Of a stretch of DNA of 40,563 nt, positions 29,814-39,077 are shown piece after piece. Source of the DNA: a virus; IMG/VR virus record IMGVR_UViG_3300031999_000076, positions 1 to 40,563 of that record. One strand, 5' to 3'. The notes under the pieces are model-generated. The model had not been told where the DNA came from, made no database searches, and was given only the letters and a program-made list of their open reading frames with translations. Positions within the stretch are counted from its first letter, which is position 1. The number at the start of each line of letters is the position of its first letter. The position numbers and the translations under genes were made by a program.

Positions 29814-30887
29814 ATGGCACAAAACACTTTGATTTCATCGACACCAACACCAATACCGAAGACGGCAGAAGAAGACCCCGTAAAAAAGTGTTTTGATAAA
29901 TGCGGGGGATATGTCGAACCGTGTTTCAGCCAATGCCTTTATGGAAGAGACTTGGGTTCTTGCAAAACGACTGCCGATTGTCCGACTGGATATGAATGCA
30001 TTGGTGGGGTATGCAAAAAGAAAAGCGAGGTTCCGGTAAATACATGTGAAAGCAAAACAGGGAAGGCTTGCGTAAACAGTTCAGAGTGCGGATACAACGG
30101 GGAATGCGCGGGGGCTTACGTTGACCCCGTTAATAAACGCATTGTGGGCGGAAGATGTCAATGTAAGAAAGGGGAGGGGCATATCTGCAGCGGGGACAAG
30201 GATTGTGCGGCTGGAACCCATTGTGTAAACGGAGCGTGCGTAGCCCTCACGGGCAACAATTGTGTTCGAAATACCGATTGTGCAACCGGAAAAAAATGCG
30301 TCGATGGGATATGCGTTGGCGGTGGCGGTGGCGGTGGCGATGGTGGTGGGGGTGGTGGGGGAGTGGGGGAACAGTTCGGGTGGAGTCCGGAAATCCAGGC
30401 ATTACTCTCCCGTATTCTTGATAGGGCAAATAGTCTCCTTGACCAGCCACTCGGCTTAACCGATGCAGAAAGACAGGCTATTTACAACCGCATCTTTGAA
30501 AGAATCAAGGGAATGGAAAGACCGGCGATTCAATCGATGATGAACGTAGCTTCGCGTCAGGGACTTTTAGGCAGTCCTTATGCGGAAAGAGGAGTTACCG
30601 AAATTCAAAGGGGAACAAGAGAACAACTTGCCAACGCTGAAAGAGACATCGAGATCCAAGAGGCGCAGGACAGATATCAACAACTAATGGGAACGACGGG
30701 AATGGCGCAGAGCCTCCTTGGCACGGGAATGGGTGCGGAACAACTTGTCGAGGCGGCGAACGCCGCGAGAAGGGGAGAGGGAACGTCGTCCATGAATGCA
30801 GTACTTCAATATCTTATTGCGACGGGAGGGCAAAACAGCACTTACTATCAGGCGCTTTTGAACTGGTTGACACAGCATGGAGGGTAA
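29814..30887 (+). CDS. Internal virion protein with cysteine-rich N-terminal domain
   Basis: 357 residues. Residues 26-167 hold 22 cysteines. After an initial CxxxC...CxxxC unit there are three perfect C-x5-C-x5-C-x4-C units (Cys50-67, Cys125-142, Cys150-167; e.g. CKTTADCPTGYECIGGVC). A poly-Gly linker (168-184) joins a helical C-terminal domain (about 188-350) that resembles phage ejection proteins (AERQAIYNRIFERIKGMERP, then SMMNVASRQGLLGSPYAERG). The Cys repeats look like Dickkopf/EGF-style secreted repeats of bacteria such as myxobacteria. Disulfides would only form outside the cytoplasm, so this domain may act at the surface or periplasm. Confidence 0.7.
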   Translation: MAQNTLISSTPTPIPKTAEEDPVKKCFDKCGGYVEPCFSQCLYGRDLGSCKTTADCPTGYECIGGVCKKKSEVPVNTCESKTGKACVNSSECGYNGECAGAYVDPVNKRIVGGRCQCKKGEGHICSGDKDCAAGTHCVNGACVALTGNNCVRNTDCATGKKCVDGICVGGGGGGGDGGGGGGGVGEQFGWSPEIQALLSRILDRANSLLDQPLGLTDAERQAIYNRIFERIKGMERPAIQSMMNVASRQGLLGSPYAERGVTEIQRGTREQLANAERDIEIQEAQDRYQQLMGTTGMAQSLLGTGMGAEQLVEAANAARRGEGTSSMNAVLQYLIATGGQNSTYYQALLNWLTQHGG

Positions 30888-30891
30888 TAAA

Positions 30892-31800
30892 ATGGCCGAT
30901 ACAAGAAACAAAATAAGTTATTTTTTAGAACAAGTGCAACGCTGGTTGCCCTATATTATCCAAGATGAAACGCAGAAGCAACGGCAAAAGCAGGAACTTG
31001 AGAACGCCCTTAGAAAAATTCTCGCAGGAGGAGAAGAGGAGAGAAAAACAAAATCATTCGGAACTGGCGAAGATATAGTAAAAAGTCTTTTTGATCCCAG
31101 TTATTTCAATAAACTAAATCTTCCTGCGCAACAGGCACTTGCGCAACTTGTTAAGATTTATCCGCAGTTAATCCAAGAGAAGGGGATTCAGGTCCCACCT
31201 AATTTGAACCAAGAAATAGAAAATGCAAGTGCGGTTGCATGGCAAGCTGAGAAAGACAGGATGGGGGGTAATTTTCCTACCGAGAACATTGGGCAAGCAT
31301 ACTCAGGTTATTTTGGACCGGAGATGATGGAGAAGTTAGCATCTGGGGCTAGTGCGGTGAGCGAAACCGCAAAAGAAAGACCGCTGGAGGAAAGAAGGGT
31401 AGTGGTGGAAGAAAAGAAGCTTCCACTAGAGGAAAGAAAGGTAGCTGTAAGTGAGAGAGAATCAACCCAAAGACGGAAAGAATTTGAAGCAGGACTCAAG
31501 GACATGACGCCAAAGAGTGCTAGGGATATTTTACTCGACTTTGACAAGGAAAGAAGAGGAAATCAAAAAGACCTGGCGAAGAAAACTGATGCGTGGGGAG
31601 AACCCCTCAGTGAAGATCAACTTCGTGGACTAAAATCAAACATTGATGAGCTTAAGTGGAAAGCAAGTAGAATCGAGAAAAAGTTTCCTCAGATATGGAA
31701 TGAACCGGATGAATTCGGATTCAAGTTCGGGGAAATTCGGACATCGCCTAGGGGGCGGGCTAGATATGTCGGAAACAATCAATGGGAATTAGTTGATTAA
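30892..31800 (+). CDS. Internal virion coiled-coil protein
   Basis: 302 residues from ATG 30892 with GGAGGGTAATAAA upstream. Long charged helices (QRQKQELENALRKILAGGEE), a repeated PLEERRVVVEEKKLPLEERK unit near 164-185, and a short beta end. Lies between the Cys-rich protein and the 1902-residue protein. Likely part of the ejection complex that passes through the portal. Confidence 0.6.
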   Translation: MADTRNKISYFLEQVQRWLPYIIQDETQKQRQKQELENALRKILAGGEEERKTKSFGTGEDIVKSLFDPSYFNKLNLPAQQALAQLVKIYPQLIQEKGIQVPPNLNQEIENASAVAWQAEKDRMGGNFPTENIGQAYSGYFGPEMMEKLASGASAVSETAKERPLEERRVVVEEKKLPLEERKVAVSERESTQRRKEFEAGLKDMTPKSARDILLDFDKERRGNQKDLAKKTDAWGEPLSEDQLRGLKSNIDELKWKASRIEKKFPQIWNEPDEFGFKFGEIRTSPRGRARYVGNNQWELVD

Positions 31801-31802
31801 AA

Positions 31803-34800
31803 ATGCTTGATCAAACCTTTTCCACGGAGGAACTTTTCCCATCGACGGGAGAGCGGGTCGAAGAGCAAAGGAAGATGTTTTCCACGGAAGAACTTTTCCC
31901 GTCCATTGGCAAGTCAGATGAATACAGATTGGACGGGACAAAGAAGGGGCCGGGATTTCTGGGGACACTTAAACGTCCAGACGGGAAGGTATCAACCGAA
32001 CTTTCTATTGGGGTTAATATGGATGGAAAAGAAATCCAAATTCCGTCTCTCGTTCCAACCTTAACGAAAGAAGAAATTAATAGGCTTTTAGCCAATGGGC
32101 CAATGACGGATGCAATAGTTAAAAAAGCAGTAGAACATGCTAAACAAAGAATGGCATCCGGAAAAAGTCCATTTTTAGAACCATCAAGGAAAACATTCTC
32201 TACGGAAGAGATTTTCTCTGATCTTCGCCCAGAAGAGATGCCTGTCGGTGGAGAAATCGGACAAATTATCGGAAGAGAACCGCTTGAGATTGAGAAAAGG
32301 CCTGGCTTAGGATACATCGCCGGAGAGACGATCAAAGGAACGGCTGGTGATCTTTTAAAGACTCTAAAAAGACTAGCCCAACAGTCAAAAGAATTTCTCG
32401 GGACTACAGTTGAACAAATGGCCGTGCCGCCTATGCCGGGACAAAAAGGATTTATACCATACCTGAAAAGGCCGCCGACGACCCTAAAAGAAGTAGGCCA
32501 GGGCGCTAAAGGACTTATTGAGTTCTTCCCCAAAATAGCTGTTAATTTAGTTGAGAATCCCTACAAGCAAATAACAGAAGATCCGTTTGGAACACTTTGC
32601 TTCTTATCGATAGTAGGCGGGTTTGTTTTCAAGGGACTTAAATTAAAATCTTCGATGGGAGAACTTTTAACAAAAGAAGACTTATCAAGTGCTTTTAAAG
32701 AAGCCTCAAAAACCGTCCCTGAATTTCAATTTGATCCTGCGATTTTAAATCAAGATATCGTCAATAAATACAATGCCACATTAAGACAGATGCTTCCGAC
32801 CTCTGCACGAAGCCCCGAGGAAATCACAACTTGGGCCGAGATGCCGAGAGAACCAAAGATAGAACCTTCTCCATGGAAGACGTCCCCTCCTGTTGCCGCA
32901 GGTGCTGTACCGGAGGCAGGAAAAGAGTTTTCTATCAACGTAAAGCCCGAGGCGGACGGTTCAATGACCATTACTAGGAAGACCGAGATCCCAAAGGTTC
33001 CCGAAGTTCCGAAGGTCATCGCGCCGATACCGGATGTATTTATGAGGATGCCGATAGATGAGCTAACGAAGATGGCTGACAAAGGGGTTGAGGGTGCGAA
33101 AAGGGCGTTAGTGGCCCGGAAAGCTCCCGGAATCCCCACGGAAGCCTCCGGAATAGGTCCGGGAAGGCAAAACGTGCCTGTAAAAACGCCCGTAGAACCA
33201 AAAACTACCCCTACCCCCGCCATACCCACGGGGGAACACCCCTTTCCCCTTCCCACACGAGCCGTAAAAAGGCAGGGACTTGAGCCGGAAGAATTAACCG
33301 GATTAGCCAAGTTTGAATATGAAGAAAAAATGGGCGGCGCACAAAAAAGGAAAGAGCCAACCCGCCCGGCTCTAAAAGGGACGAAGAGAACGGAGCGGGA
33401 ATACTACGAAGAAAAGGGGGCGCAGGGGATAGCGGAAGAGATCGAAAAAGGCGAGATCCGCTGGGTGGATCTAGACCCGGAAACTCAGGCCATGATGGAG
33501 AGAAACCATCTTCCCGCAAAGATCGAAGAACTCAAGGCGATAACTGCGGAAAGCCAGAAACAGAGAATCATTGATACCTACAAAGAAACGACCCTGAGGA
33601 CGAAGGTCGATGAACTGTTTGCGAAGACCGGACTCTCCGACGAGCAGATCAACGAGTTTAAGGCCAATGCTTTCATGGATGCGGAAGAAGCCCGACGTAT
33701 CACCGGAGATGTGCTTGCCGGGAAGAAAACCGAGGCCTCCGCCGTAGATGAACTCCGCCAGGCTGTTGAGGATACGGTCGCCCCGGAAAAAGTGATTGAA
33801 GCGCCTGTTCCCAAAAAGGAGAACTGGGAAGTCGGCGCGGATCGACCTTTTGAATTTGACCCGAATTCCACTACAAACGAGGGAAGATTCAGATTGCTTC
33901 CGCCGGACAAAATCAAACCTAAGACGTACTTCAGAAGACAATCATCTACCCCTGGTGTTTCTTACCTGATGGGAAAGGACCTAGAAACAGGAAAGACAAA
34001 ACCTCAAGCCATTCGTTTCGATAAAAAAACGATGCCAAAGGAAAAGGCTAGGGCATGGTGGGAAACAAACAAAAATCGGTTCCAGTTCTATAGGGAAGGA
34101 GAAAAGGTCACGGAGACCCCCACCCCGACCCTGCCACCCGTGGAAGAACCGTTTGCTACTGCCCCAAAGGGGACATCTGCTTTTGCCAATTATCTCGCGG
34201 ATCTGAAGGAAGCGGGTCTTTCAGATAAAGAGTTAGCGCGCCACGAGGGTATTATTCGTTCAAGGGCTGAGTTTACCGGCATGAATCTTGACGAGTATGT
34301 TGTTAAAAATATAACCGGGATCACGAGGGAAAGAACGGAATTCTTTGAAAAGGAAATCGAAGAGAGGATTATAAGTCAAAAAGAACTAACGCCTGAACAG
34401 AAGGAATATCTCAAGAAGAAAGGAATGTATGAGGAAGTTGAAGCGCCGCCGGAGAGACCCCCGGAAGAAAAAATGCCCGTTGAGGAGAAGGTGGGCGCAC
34501 CAAAAGAGAGATTGGTTAAGGTTACTATAAAAACACCTTCGGGAGATTTCACGCAAGAAATCACGGAATCCTCGATTGAAAAAATCAAGGTCTACGCAAA
34601 AAAGTTCAAAGCTGAAGACAGTGTTACGGTCGGCAAGCCTTATTATGGAAAATGGAAAGATTATTTGCCGCCCGTCCAAATTGAGACGCTTCTCAAAGAA
34701 GTGATAAGGGATGTCAAAACGCTGAAGCCCGACACTTGGGAAAAGTATGCGGGATATCCATTCTGGGACGAAATTAAAAAGGCTTATAAGGGTCTCAAAG

Positions 34801-37511
34801 CAGGCCAGAGAATAAAAAAGGCGGTTACGTTGACGGAAATACAGAAAGAGCTTCAGAAGACGCCGGAAGGGAAAGTCGAGTGGATGTATCTTGAATCGCA
34901 GAGACAGCTGAAAGAGAAAAGGACGCCGACCTTTAAGAAAGCGATTCAGGAAGCCAAGGCCGCCCTTGTGGACACAAGCGGAAATATTAAAAGAAAGCTT
35001 CTCAAAGAACTCGGAGAAGAGGGAAAGCAGGCCGTAATTCAACACGACCTTATCGCCGGGACTTCGGCAAAGGCGGAACGGATTTTTAAAAGCGCGGAAG
35101 GCGAAATCTACAAGGGTCTGTCTAAAGAAGAAGAGGGTCTATTGAACAGGGCTATTCAATCCAGGAGAACAATAGCGATTTCAAAATACAAGCCTGAAGT
35201 AAAACATCCGATGGAACTGACAGGGGAAGAACACCAAGCTTATTTGAAGAAAATTTCCGATCCTATTCAAAAAAGGGCAGACATATATTTTGCCGAAATG
35301 AGAAAGGCGCTTGACCGACTCCATGACGAAGGCTTGGTGACCGATGAGGCTTACCAAGATTTGGCCGCCAAGGGTGATTATTCACCACGAAAATTTATTC
35401 AATACATTGACCCTGAGAGCACTTATACCGTAGGTGGAAAGACGATCACGGTTCCCGATAGTGGAATCAAGGCGCTTGATGAGGGAAGTTATCGGGTTAT
35501 GGAGACCGATTCCCGCAACCTACTTAACACCGTTATATCAAGGACGGAAGGAAGGATTTTCAGAAACAAGGCAAACAGAGCGCTTTATGAATTAGCCGAC
35601 AAGGTTCCCGATAATGGAATTGTCAAAATGGCGGAGGTTTATAAAGAGACTAAAGCAGGCAAACTTATCTACCCGAAACCCTCGGCGAAAGAAATGCTCA
35701 TGCCTGATGAGTATGCAAAAGGCAAACCCGTCTATCAGGAAGCTCCAGCTGGACAGACAAAGATCAAGGTAATGATTGAGGGGCAAGCAAAAGAAATGCT
35801 TATGCCGGATGAGTTCGCAAAAGAATGGATAACAAAAGATCCGCTTATAAATCAAAGTTTGGCGAATTTTATCGGTTGGGCGTCCACCAGTAAAATATTA
35901 AAGCCGATGGCGACGGGAATAAACCCCGGATTTGCCATAACGAACCTTCCCCGCGATCTCATCCATGTCTGGCTTACGACAAACGAATATTCAAGTTTCC
36001 TCCCTAAATTCGGCGCTCAAATTGCAAGAGACTATTTAACCGTTGCAAAAGATGCCTTTTCGAGGAAGGGAAGGTGGGGTGATTATATTGACGAAGGCGG
36101 GGGAATGAGTTTTTTGACCTATCAGGGAAGGTCAATCGGCAAGGGTCTTCCCGGCCTTGCAAAAGTTCAGGAGGTTCTTGGCTATGTCGGAGAAACATCG
36201 GAAATTTGGACAAGATTGGCATTAAGAGAGAGAGCCATAAGAAACGGCAAGCCGCCTACCGAGGCCACCTGGATAGCGAGAAATTATCTCGATTTTTCTC
36301 AGGGGGGGAATGTTTCTAAGGCTGTCGATTCGGGGATACCCTATCTCAACGCCTCTATTCAGGGAACCAGGGGAATCTTCCGGGCTGTCGGCGACAGACC
36401 CGCGCAAACAACCTGGAAGATGGCGCAACTTGGAACCCTGGCAAGCGGCCTCTTGTTGGCAAATAGATTTGTAAACCCCGAGTGCTGGGATAGTATTCCC
36501 GACAGGGAAAAAGTCAATAACTTCATCATAACAACCCCATTCAAGATAAAAGACAAGGCTGGGAATGAAAGACATTTTTATTTTAAGATCGCAAAGGATC
36601 AGGCCCAAAGGATTCTCTGCACGGTTTTTGAAAATCTCATGGGCAAGGCGCTCGGCGATAAAGTTAATGGCGATCAGATTGCCGCAGCGGTTCAAGATTT
36701 TATTCCCATCGTTCCGGAGCAGAACATCCCTCCCAGCGTTTCTGCGTTTCTCGGTTATACTGCAAACAAAGATTTCTGGAGAAATGAGGATATTTGGAAG
36801 GGGCCGAAAATAACAGCGCGGGAGGAATATACGGTTTACACGGACTCGGCGATTAGGGAAATTGCCAAGAAGGTCGGGGCTTCACCCGAAAGACTGAATT
36901 ATGCCCTGGGTGAGGTTTTTACAAAGGGAAATGTTTATACAAGCCTTGTAAGGGGTGGACTTAATTCTTTATTTGACAACCTTCCCAAGGCAGATAAAAA
37001 AACGATAACGGAAAAAATATTATCAGCTGTTCCCGACATCAAAAGAGTTTTTAACATGACCCCGCCATACAAACCTCAAGAACTCAAGGAGGCCAAGGAA
37101 GCGACGGTCGAGGAATCCACAAGACGATATAAGCAGCGGAGAGAATTGGAAACCACGGCTTCTCAGTTCTATAAGAAACTATATGAAGAAAAAACAAGAG
37201 ATCAGGAATTAATCGGCAAGGCAAAAGATTTTGTCAAAAACCAACCGCAGGAGGACAGGGAAAGACTTGCCCGATGGTTTGTAAATTATGGAAAAATCTA
37301 CAACATTCCCGACCGCTCTTGGTGGCTGGAACTCGTAGAAATGCCGCCGGAGACAAAGGCTACTGTTTTCTGGACTAAATATATCCAGTCAAGCGAAAAA
37401 GAAAAAGAAGAGATGAAGAGTATAGCCAGAAAGGTTCCCGGTATTTTATCTGAAAGATTCAGTCTAAGGTTCAACGCTTTGTTGAACAAGTGGAAAAATG
37501 AGAACAAGTAG
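31803..37511 (+). CDS. Giant internal (ejection) protein with LPD38-like domain
   Basis: 1902 residues. The N-terminus carries three FSTEE(L/I)F motifs (residues about 6-12, 26-32 and 133-139). Then comes a VSTELSIGVNMDGKEIQIPS, LVPTLTKEEINRLL block (about 61-95) seen in large phage polyvalent proteins. The middle is Pro/Lys/Glu-rich, disordered. The part near 1345-1720 (FIGWASTSKILKPMATGINP, AITNLPRDLIHVWLTTNEYS, EIWTRLALRERAIRNGKPPT) matches the large polyvalent protein domain LPD38. The C-terminus is helical. Enzyme motifs such as a transglycosylase are not obvious. It would be ejected into the host with the DNA. Confidence 0.75.
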   Translation: MLDQTFSTEELFPSTGERVEEQRKMFSTEELFPSIGKSDEYRLDGTKKGPGFLGTLKRPDGKVSTELSIGVNMDGKEIQIPSLVPTLTKEEINRLLANGPMTDAIVKKAVEHAKQRMASGKSPFLEPSRKTFSTEEIFSDLRPEEMPVGGEIGQIIGREPLEIEKRPGLGYIAGETIKGTAGDLLKTLKRLAQQSKEFLGTTVEQMAVPPMPGQKGFIPYLKRPPTTLKEVGQGAKGLIEFFPKIAVNLVENPYKQITEDPFGTLCFLSIVGGFVFKGLKLKSSMGELLTKEDLSSAFKEASKTVPEFQFDPAILNQDIVNKYNATLRQMLPTSARSPEEITTWAEMPREPKIEPSPWKTSPPVAAGAVPEAGKEFSINVKPEADGSMTITRKTEIPKVPEVPKVIAPIPDVFMRMPIDELTKMADKGVEGAKRALVARKAPGIPTEASGIGPGRQNVPVKTPVEPKTTPTPAIPTGEHPFPLPTRAVKRQGLEPEELTGLAKFEYEEKMGGAQKRKEPTRPALKGTKRTEREYYEEKGAQGIAEEIEKGEIRWVDLDPETQAMMERNHLPAKIEELKAITAESQKQRIIDTYKETTLRTKVDELFAKTGLSDEQINEFKANAFMDAEEARRITGDVLAGKKTEASAVDELRQAVEDTVAPEKVIEAPVPKKENWEVGADRPFEFDPNSTTNEGRFRLLPPDKIKPKTYFRRQSSTPGVSYLMGKDLETGKTKPQAIRFDKKTMPKEKARAWWETNKNRFQFYREGEKVTETPTPTLPPVEEPFATAPKGTSAFANYLADLKEAGLSDKELARHEGIIRSRAEFTGMNLDEYVVKNITGITRERTEFFEKEIEERIISQKELTPEQKEYLKKKGMYEEVEAPPERPPEEKMPVEEKVGAPKERLVKVTIKTPSGDFTQEITESSIEKIKVYAKKFKAEDSVTVGKPYYGKWKDYLPPVQIETLLKEVIRDVKTLKPDTWEKYAGYPFWDEIKKAYKGLKAGQRIKKAVTLTEIQKELQKTPEGKVEWMYLESQRQLKEKRTPTFKKAIQEAKAALVDTSGNIKRKLLKELGEEGKQAVIQHDLIAGTSAKAERIFKSAEGEIYKGLSKEEEGLLNRAIQSRRTIAISKYKPEVKHPMELTGEEHQAYLKKISDPIQKRADIYFAEMRKALDRLHDEGLVTDEAYQDLAAKGDYSPRKFIQYIDPESTYTVGGKTITVPDSGIKALDEGSYRVMETDSRNLLNTVISRTEGRIFRNKANRALYELADKVPDNGIVKMAEVYKETKAGKLIYPKPSAKEMLMPDEYAKGKPVYQEAPAGQTKIKVMIEGQAKEMLMPDEFAKEWITKDPLINQSLANFIGWASTSKILKPMATGINPGFAITNLPRDLIHVWLTTNEYSSFLPKFGAQIARDYLTVAKDAFSRKGRWGDYIDEGGGMSFLTYQGRSIGKGLPGLAKVQEVLGYVGETSEIWTRLALRERAIRNGKPPTEATWIARNYLDFSQGGNVSKAVDSGIPYLNASIQGTRGIFRAVGDRPAQTTWKMAQLGTLASGLLLANRFVNPECWDSIPDREKVNNFIITTPFKIKDKAGNERHFYFKIAKDQAQRILCTVFENLMGKALGDKVNGDQIAAAVQDFIPIVPEQNIPPSVSAFLGYTANKDFWRNEDIWKGPKITAREEYTVYTDSAIREIAKKVGASPERLNYALGEVFTKGNVYTSLVRGGLNSLFDNLPKADKKTITEKILSAVPDIKRVFNMTPPYKPQELKEAKEATVEESTRRYKQRRELETTASQFYKKLYEEKTRDQELIGKAKDFVKNQPQEDRERLARWFVNYGKIYNIPDRSWWLELVEMPPETKATVFWTKYIQSSEKEKEEMKSIARKVPGILSERFSLRFNALLNKWKNENK

Positions 37512-37517
37512 GCCATT

Positions 37518-37907
37518 ATGAATTACTTCAAAGCCATAGAGTTTGCCTGTCGCGATCATTGCGGTCTGGATGCCTTTGATCCTAAAATGCTAAAAATACT
37601 CAATGAGGTCCGAGAGGAGCTTGGTTTTCCGATCATCATCACCAGCGGGTGTCGCTGTGAAAAACACAACGCCGCGATCGGGGGTGCGAAACATTCAGCC
37701 CATCTTCCGGGACCCGATGGATTTTGTCATGCAGTCGATATTAAGTGCCTGTGGGATGTGACCAGGGGTCGATTACAGGAGGCTCTTCAGAAGCGGGGCA
37801 TCCATCGTTTTGAGGCTTCAAACCTTCATCTTCACGCCGATGACGCTACCTGGTTGCCGAGTCCGGTTCTGGCATCGGTGAATTTCCGGGGACAAAGTGA
37901 AACATGA
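37518..37907 (+). CDS. Endolysin, M15-type L,D/D,D-peptidase
   Basis: 129 residues. Zn-binding and catalytic residues visible: HSAHLPGPDG (His62), HAVDIK (His71/Asp74), NLHLHADDA (His104/His106), plus the SGCRCEKHNAAIGG turn. The length is normal for phage M15/VanY-like peptidases that cut peptide cross-links of peptidoglycan. There is no signal peptide or separate binding domain, so a holin is needed for release. It starts the lysis cassette. Confidence 0.85.
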   Translation: MNYFKAIEFACRDHCGLDAFDPKMLKILNEVREELGFPIIITSGCRCEKHNAAIGGAKHSAHLPGPDGFCHAVDIKCLWDVTRGRLQEALQKRGIHRFEASNLHLHADDATWLPSPVLASVNFRGQSET

Positions 37908-37922
37908 GGAGGTAAAGAGAAA

Positions 37923-38111
37923 ATGAGCGACCTGTCGGCTATTTTAAAAATTTTAGAAGAGATTATCCGGCTTGAAAAAAAGGTTGAGGAGACAATCGCT
38001 TCAGAGACGGATAAATCAAGGAGGGAAAAAATTGAGAAAGCATTTAAAGACAAAAACCTTACTACGGAGCAACGCCGCATTCTTATTGCTGATATTCTTT
38101 ATAACAATTAG
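37923..38111 (+). CDS. Small helical protein overlapping lipoprotein gene
   Basis: 62 residues, GAGGAGGTAAAGAGAAA upstream of ATG 37923. Fully helical and charged (SAILKILEEIIRLEKKVEET), no membrane span or signal. The lipoprotein gene starts inside it (TTG 38032) in another frame, giving an Rz/Rz1-like overlap of about 80 bases, but this product is soluble, so it is not an i-spanin. Possible lysis regulator. Confidence 0.5.
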   Translation: MSDLSAILKILEEIIRLEKKVEETIASETDKSRREKIEKAFKDKNLTTEQRRILIADILYNN

Positions 38112-38304
38112 CCCTGCCTGCCACAAATATAATCCGGCTCTCTATCCCTCTTATGATTGTCTGAATCCGGGTCCGGAGGTGCGAATGAATCCGCTTGCCT
38201 TCGACAAAGACGGGAATGCAGTTGTCAATCAGGCATTCATTCTTTGGGTTTATGAACTAAAGCAGGAGATAATCAAACTCAGGAAACAAATAAAGGAGAA
38301 GTGA
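38032..38304 (+). CDS. Small lipoprotein, o-spanin-like
   Basis: 90 residues from TTG 38032-38034; GGAGG lies about seven bases upstream, whereas earlier in-frame ATG (37972) has no such site. Basic N-terminus (RKHLKTKTLLRSNAAF), hydrophobic core (LLLIFFITIS) and Cys in ISPAC (imperfect lipobox), then a Pro/Tyr-rich mature part and a helical end. The C-terminal text (FDKDGNAVVNQAFILWVYEL) is unlike common Rz1. Probably an outer-membrane lysis lipoprotein. Confidence 0.55.
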   Translation: MRKHLKTKTLLRSNAAFLLLIFFITISPACHKYNPALYPSYDCLNPGPEVRMNPLAFDKDGNAVVNQAFILWVYELKQEIIKLRKQIKEK

Positions 38305-38519
38305 TGAATAATCTTAATACCGTTGGGTTATTAGCGCTTGGTCTATTAATTTTAATCAAGGATGTTGTCGCTCCGCTGATTAGGAAAATGAATCACAAAA
38401 CAGCAAATCCCATAAGCCTTGAACGTTTGTATCAAGAATTCAAAGACTTCAAGGAGACCCAGAAAGAGTGGAACGATAAGACAGATGAACGATTAGAAAA
38501 ACTTGAGGAAAAGAAATAA
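38304..38519 (+). CDS. Membrane-anchored coiled-coil protein (spanin- or holin-like)
   Basis: 71 residues from ATG 38304 (AAGGAG five bases before), sharing a base with the lipoprotein stop. Residues 6-20 are a membrane span (VGLLALGLLILIKDV), followed by a charged helix (about 32-70) with heptad spacing (LERLYQEFKDFKETQKEWND). The best partner for the preceding lipoprotein: an inner-membrane anchored coil and an outer-membrane lipoprotein side by side make a two-component spanin. A holin/antiholin is the alternative. Confidence 0.55.
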   Translation: MNNLNTVGLLALGLLILIKDVVAPLIRKMNHKTANPISLERLYQEFKDFKETQKEWNDKTDERLEKLEEKK

Positions 38520-38533
38520 AGTGGAGAAAATAA

Positions 38534-38722
38534 ATGCCTTATAAAATTGTAAAGGAAAAAGGAAAATTCTGCGTGGTGAACAAGGACTCCGGAGAGAATA
38601 AGGGTTGCTCGAAATCGGAGCACGAAGCGATCGCCCACCTCCGCGTTTTATATGGGGTCGAAGGGGGAATGAAGCCGACCGGAGAAAAGGGCAAACCTTT
38701 CAGGGTCCGACACGGGAAATAA
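38534..38722 (+). CDS. Small conserved phage protein, last plus-strand gene
   Basis: 62 residues, GGAG upstream of ATG 38534. Begins PYKIVKEKGKFCVVNKDSGE and contains CSKSEHEAIAHLRVLYGVEG, a pattern I recall as a small domain present in many phages with no assigned role. C-terminus basic. Its end overlaps the tail of the opposite-strand RusA gene by 23 bases; no terminator lies between. Confidence 0.65.
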   Translation: MPYKIVKEKGKFCVVNKDSGENKGCSKSEHEAIAHLRVLYGVEGGMKPTGEKGKPFRVRHGK

Positions 38723-39077
38723 TTATCTCGGTCCTGTTGTTTTTCCTTTTCTTCTCAATCTTCTGTTCATACTTATCGTCAAGAAATTCCGGCGAGTCAT
38801 CATAGATGAGTTTCAATTCTTTGATCGCATCTATGAGCGGCTTCAGTCCACCTATAAAGTTATCCTTATCCAAAAAAGATTTTCTGTAAGAGACGATATT
38901 TAGTCTCATTTTTCGAGGTTTTGTAATCACTTCATAGTCAGGATTCTGTTCCCGTAGTTCGGCAAAAACTTCCCAGGCAAAATCATCCTTTAATTCAAGT
39001 CTTTTAAAACGGCACATTCTGAGAAGTGGGTTAAGACTTGGTGTCAAACTTCTGATAACTATTTTCACTTCATCCAC
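38700..39077 (-). CDS. rusA: RusA-family Holliday junction resolvase
   Basis: 125 residues. The RusA signature is complete: SFLDKDNFIGGLKPLIDAIK (Asp70, Asp72, Asn73, Lys79, Asp83) and LIYDDSPEF (Asp93/94). Catalysis is metal-dependent cleavage of branched DNA. The start is GTG 39075-39077. It overlaps the upstream 69-residue gene by 13 bases and the opposite-strand gene end by 23. It serves recombination or packaging by resolving junctions, together with RecT, exonuclease and SSB encoded in the left block. Confidence 0.88.
   Translation of the reverse strand: MDEVKIVIRSLTPSLNPLLRMCRFKRLELKDDFAWEVFAELREQNPDYEVITKPRKMRLNIVSYRKSFLDKDNFIGGLKPLIDAIKELKLIYDDSPEFLDDKYEQKIEKKRKNNRTEIIISRVGP

Noticed and set aside
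30310-30365. GGCGGT/GGTGGG run as regulatory G-quadruplex
   Set aside because: Explained by the poly-Gly linker of the cysteine-rich ejection protein.
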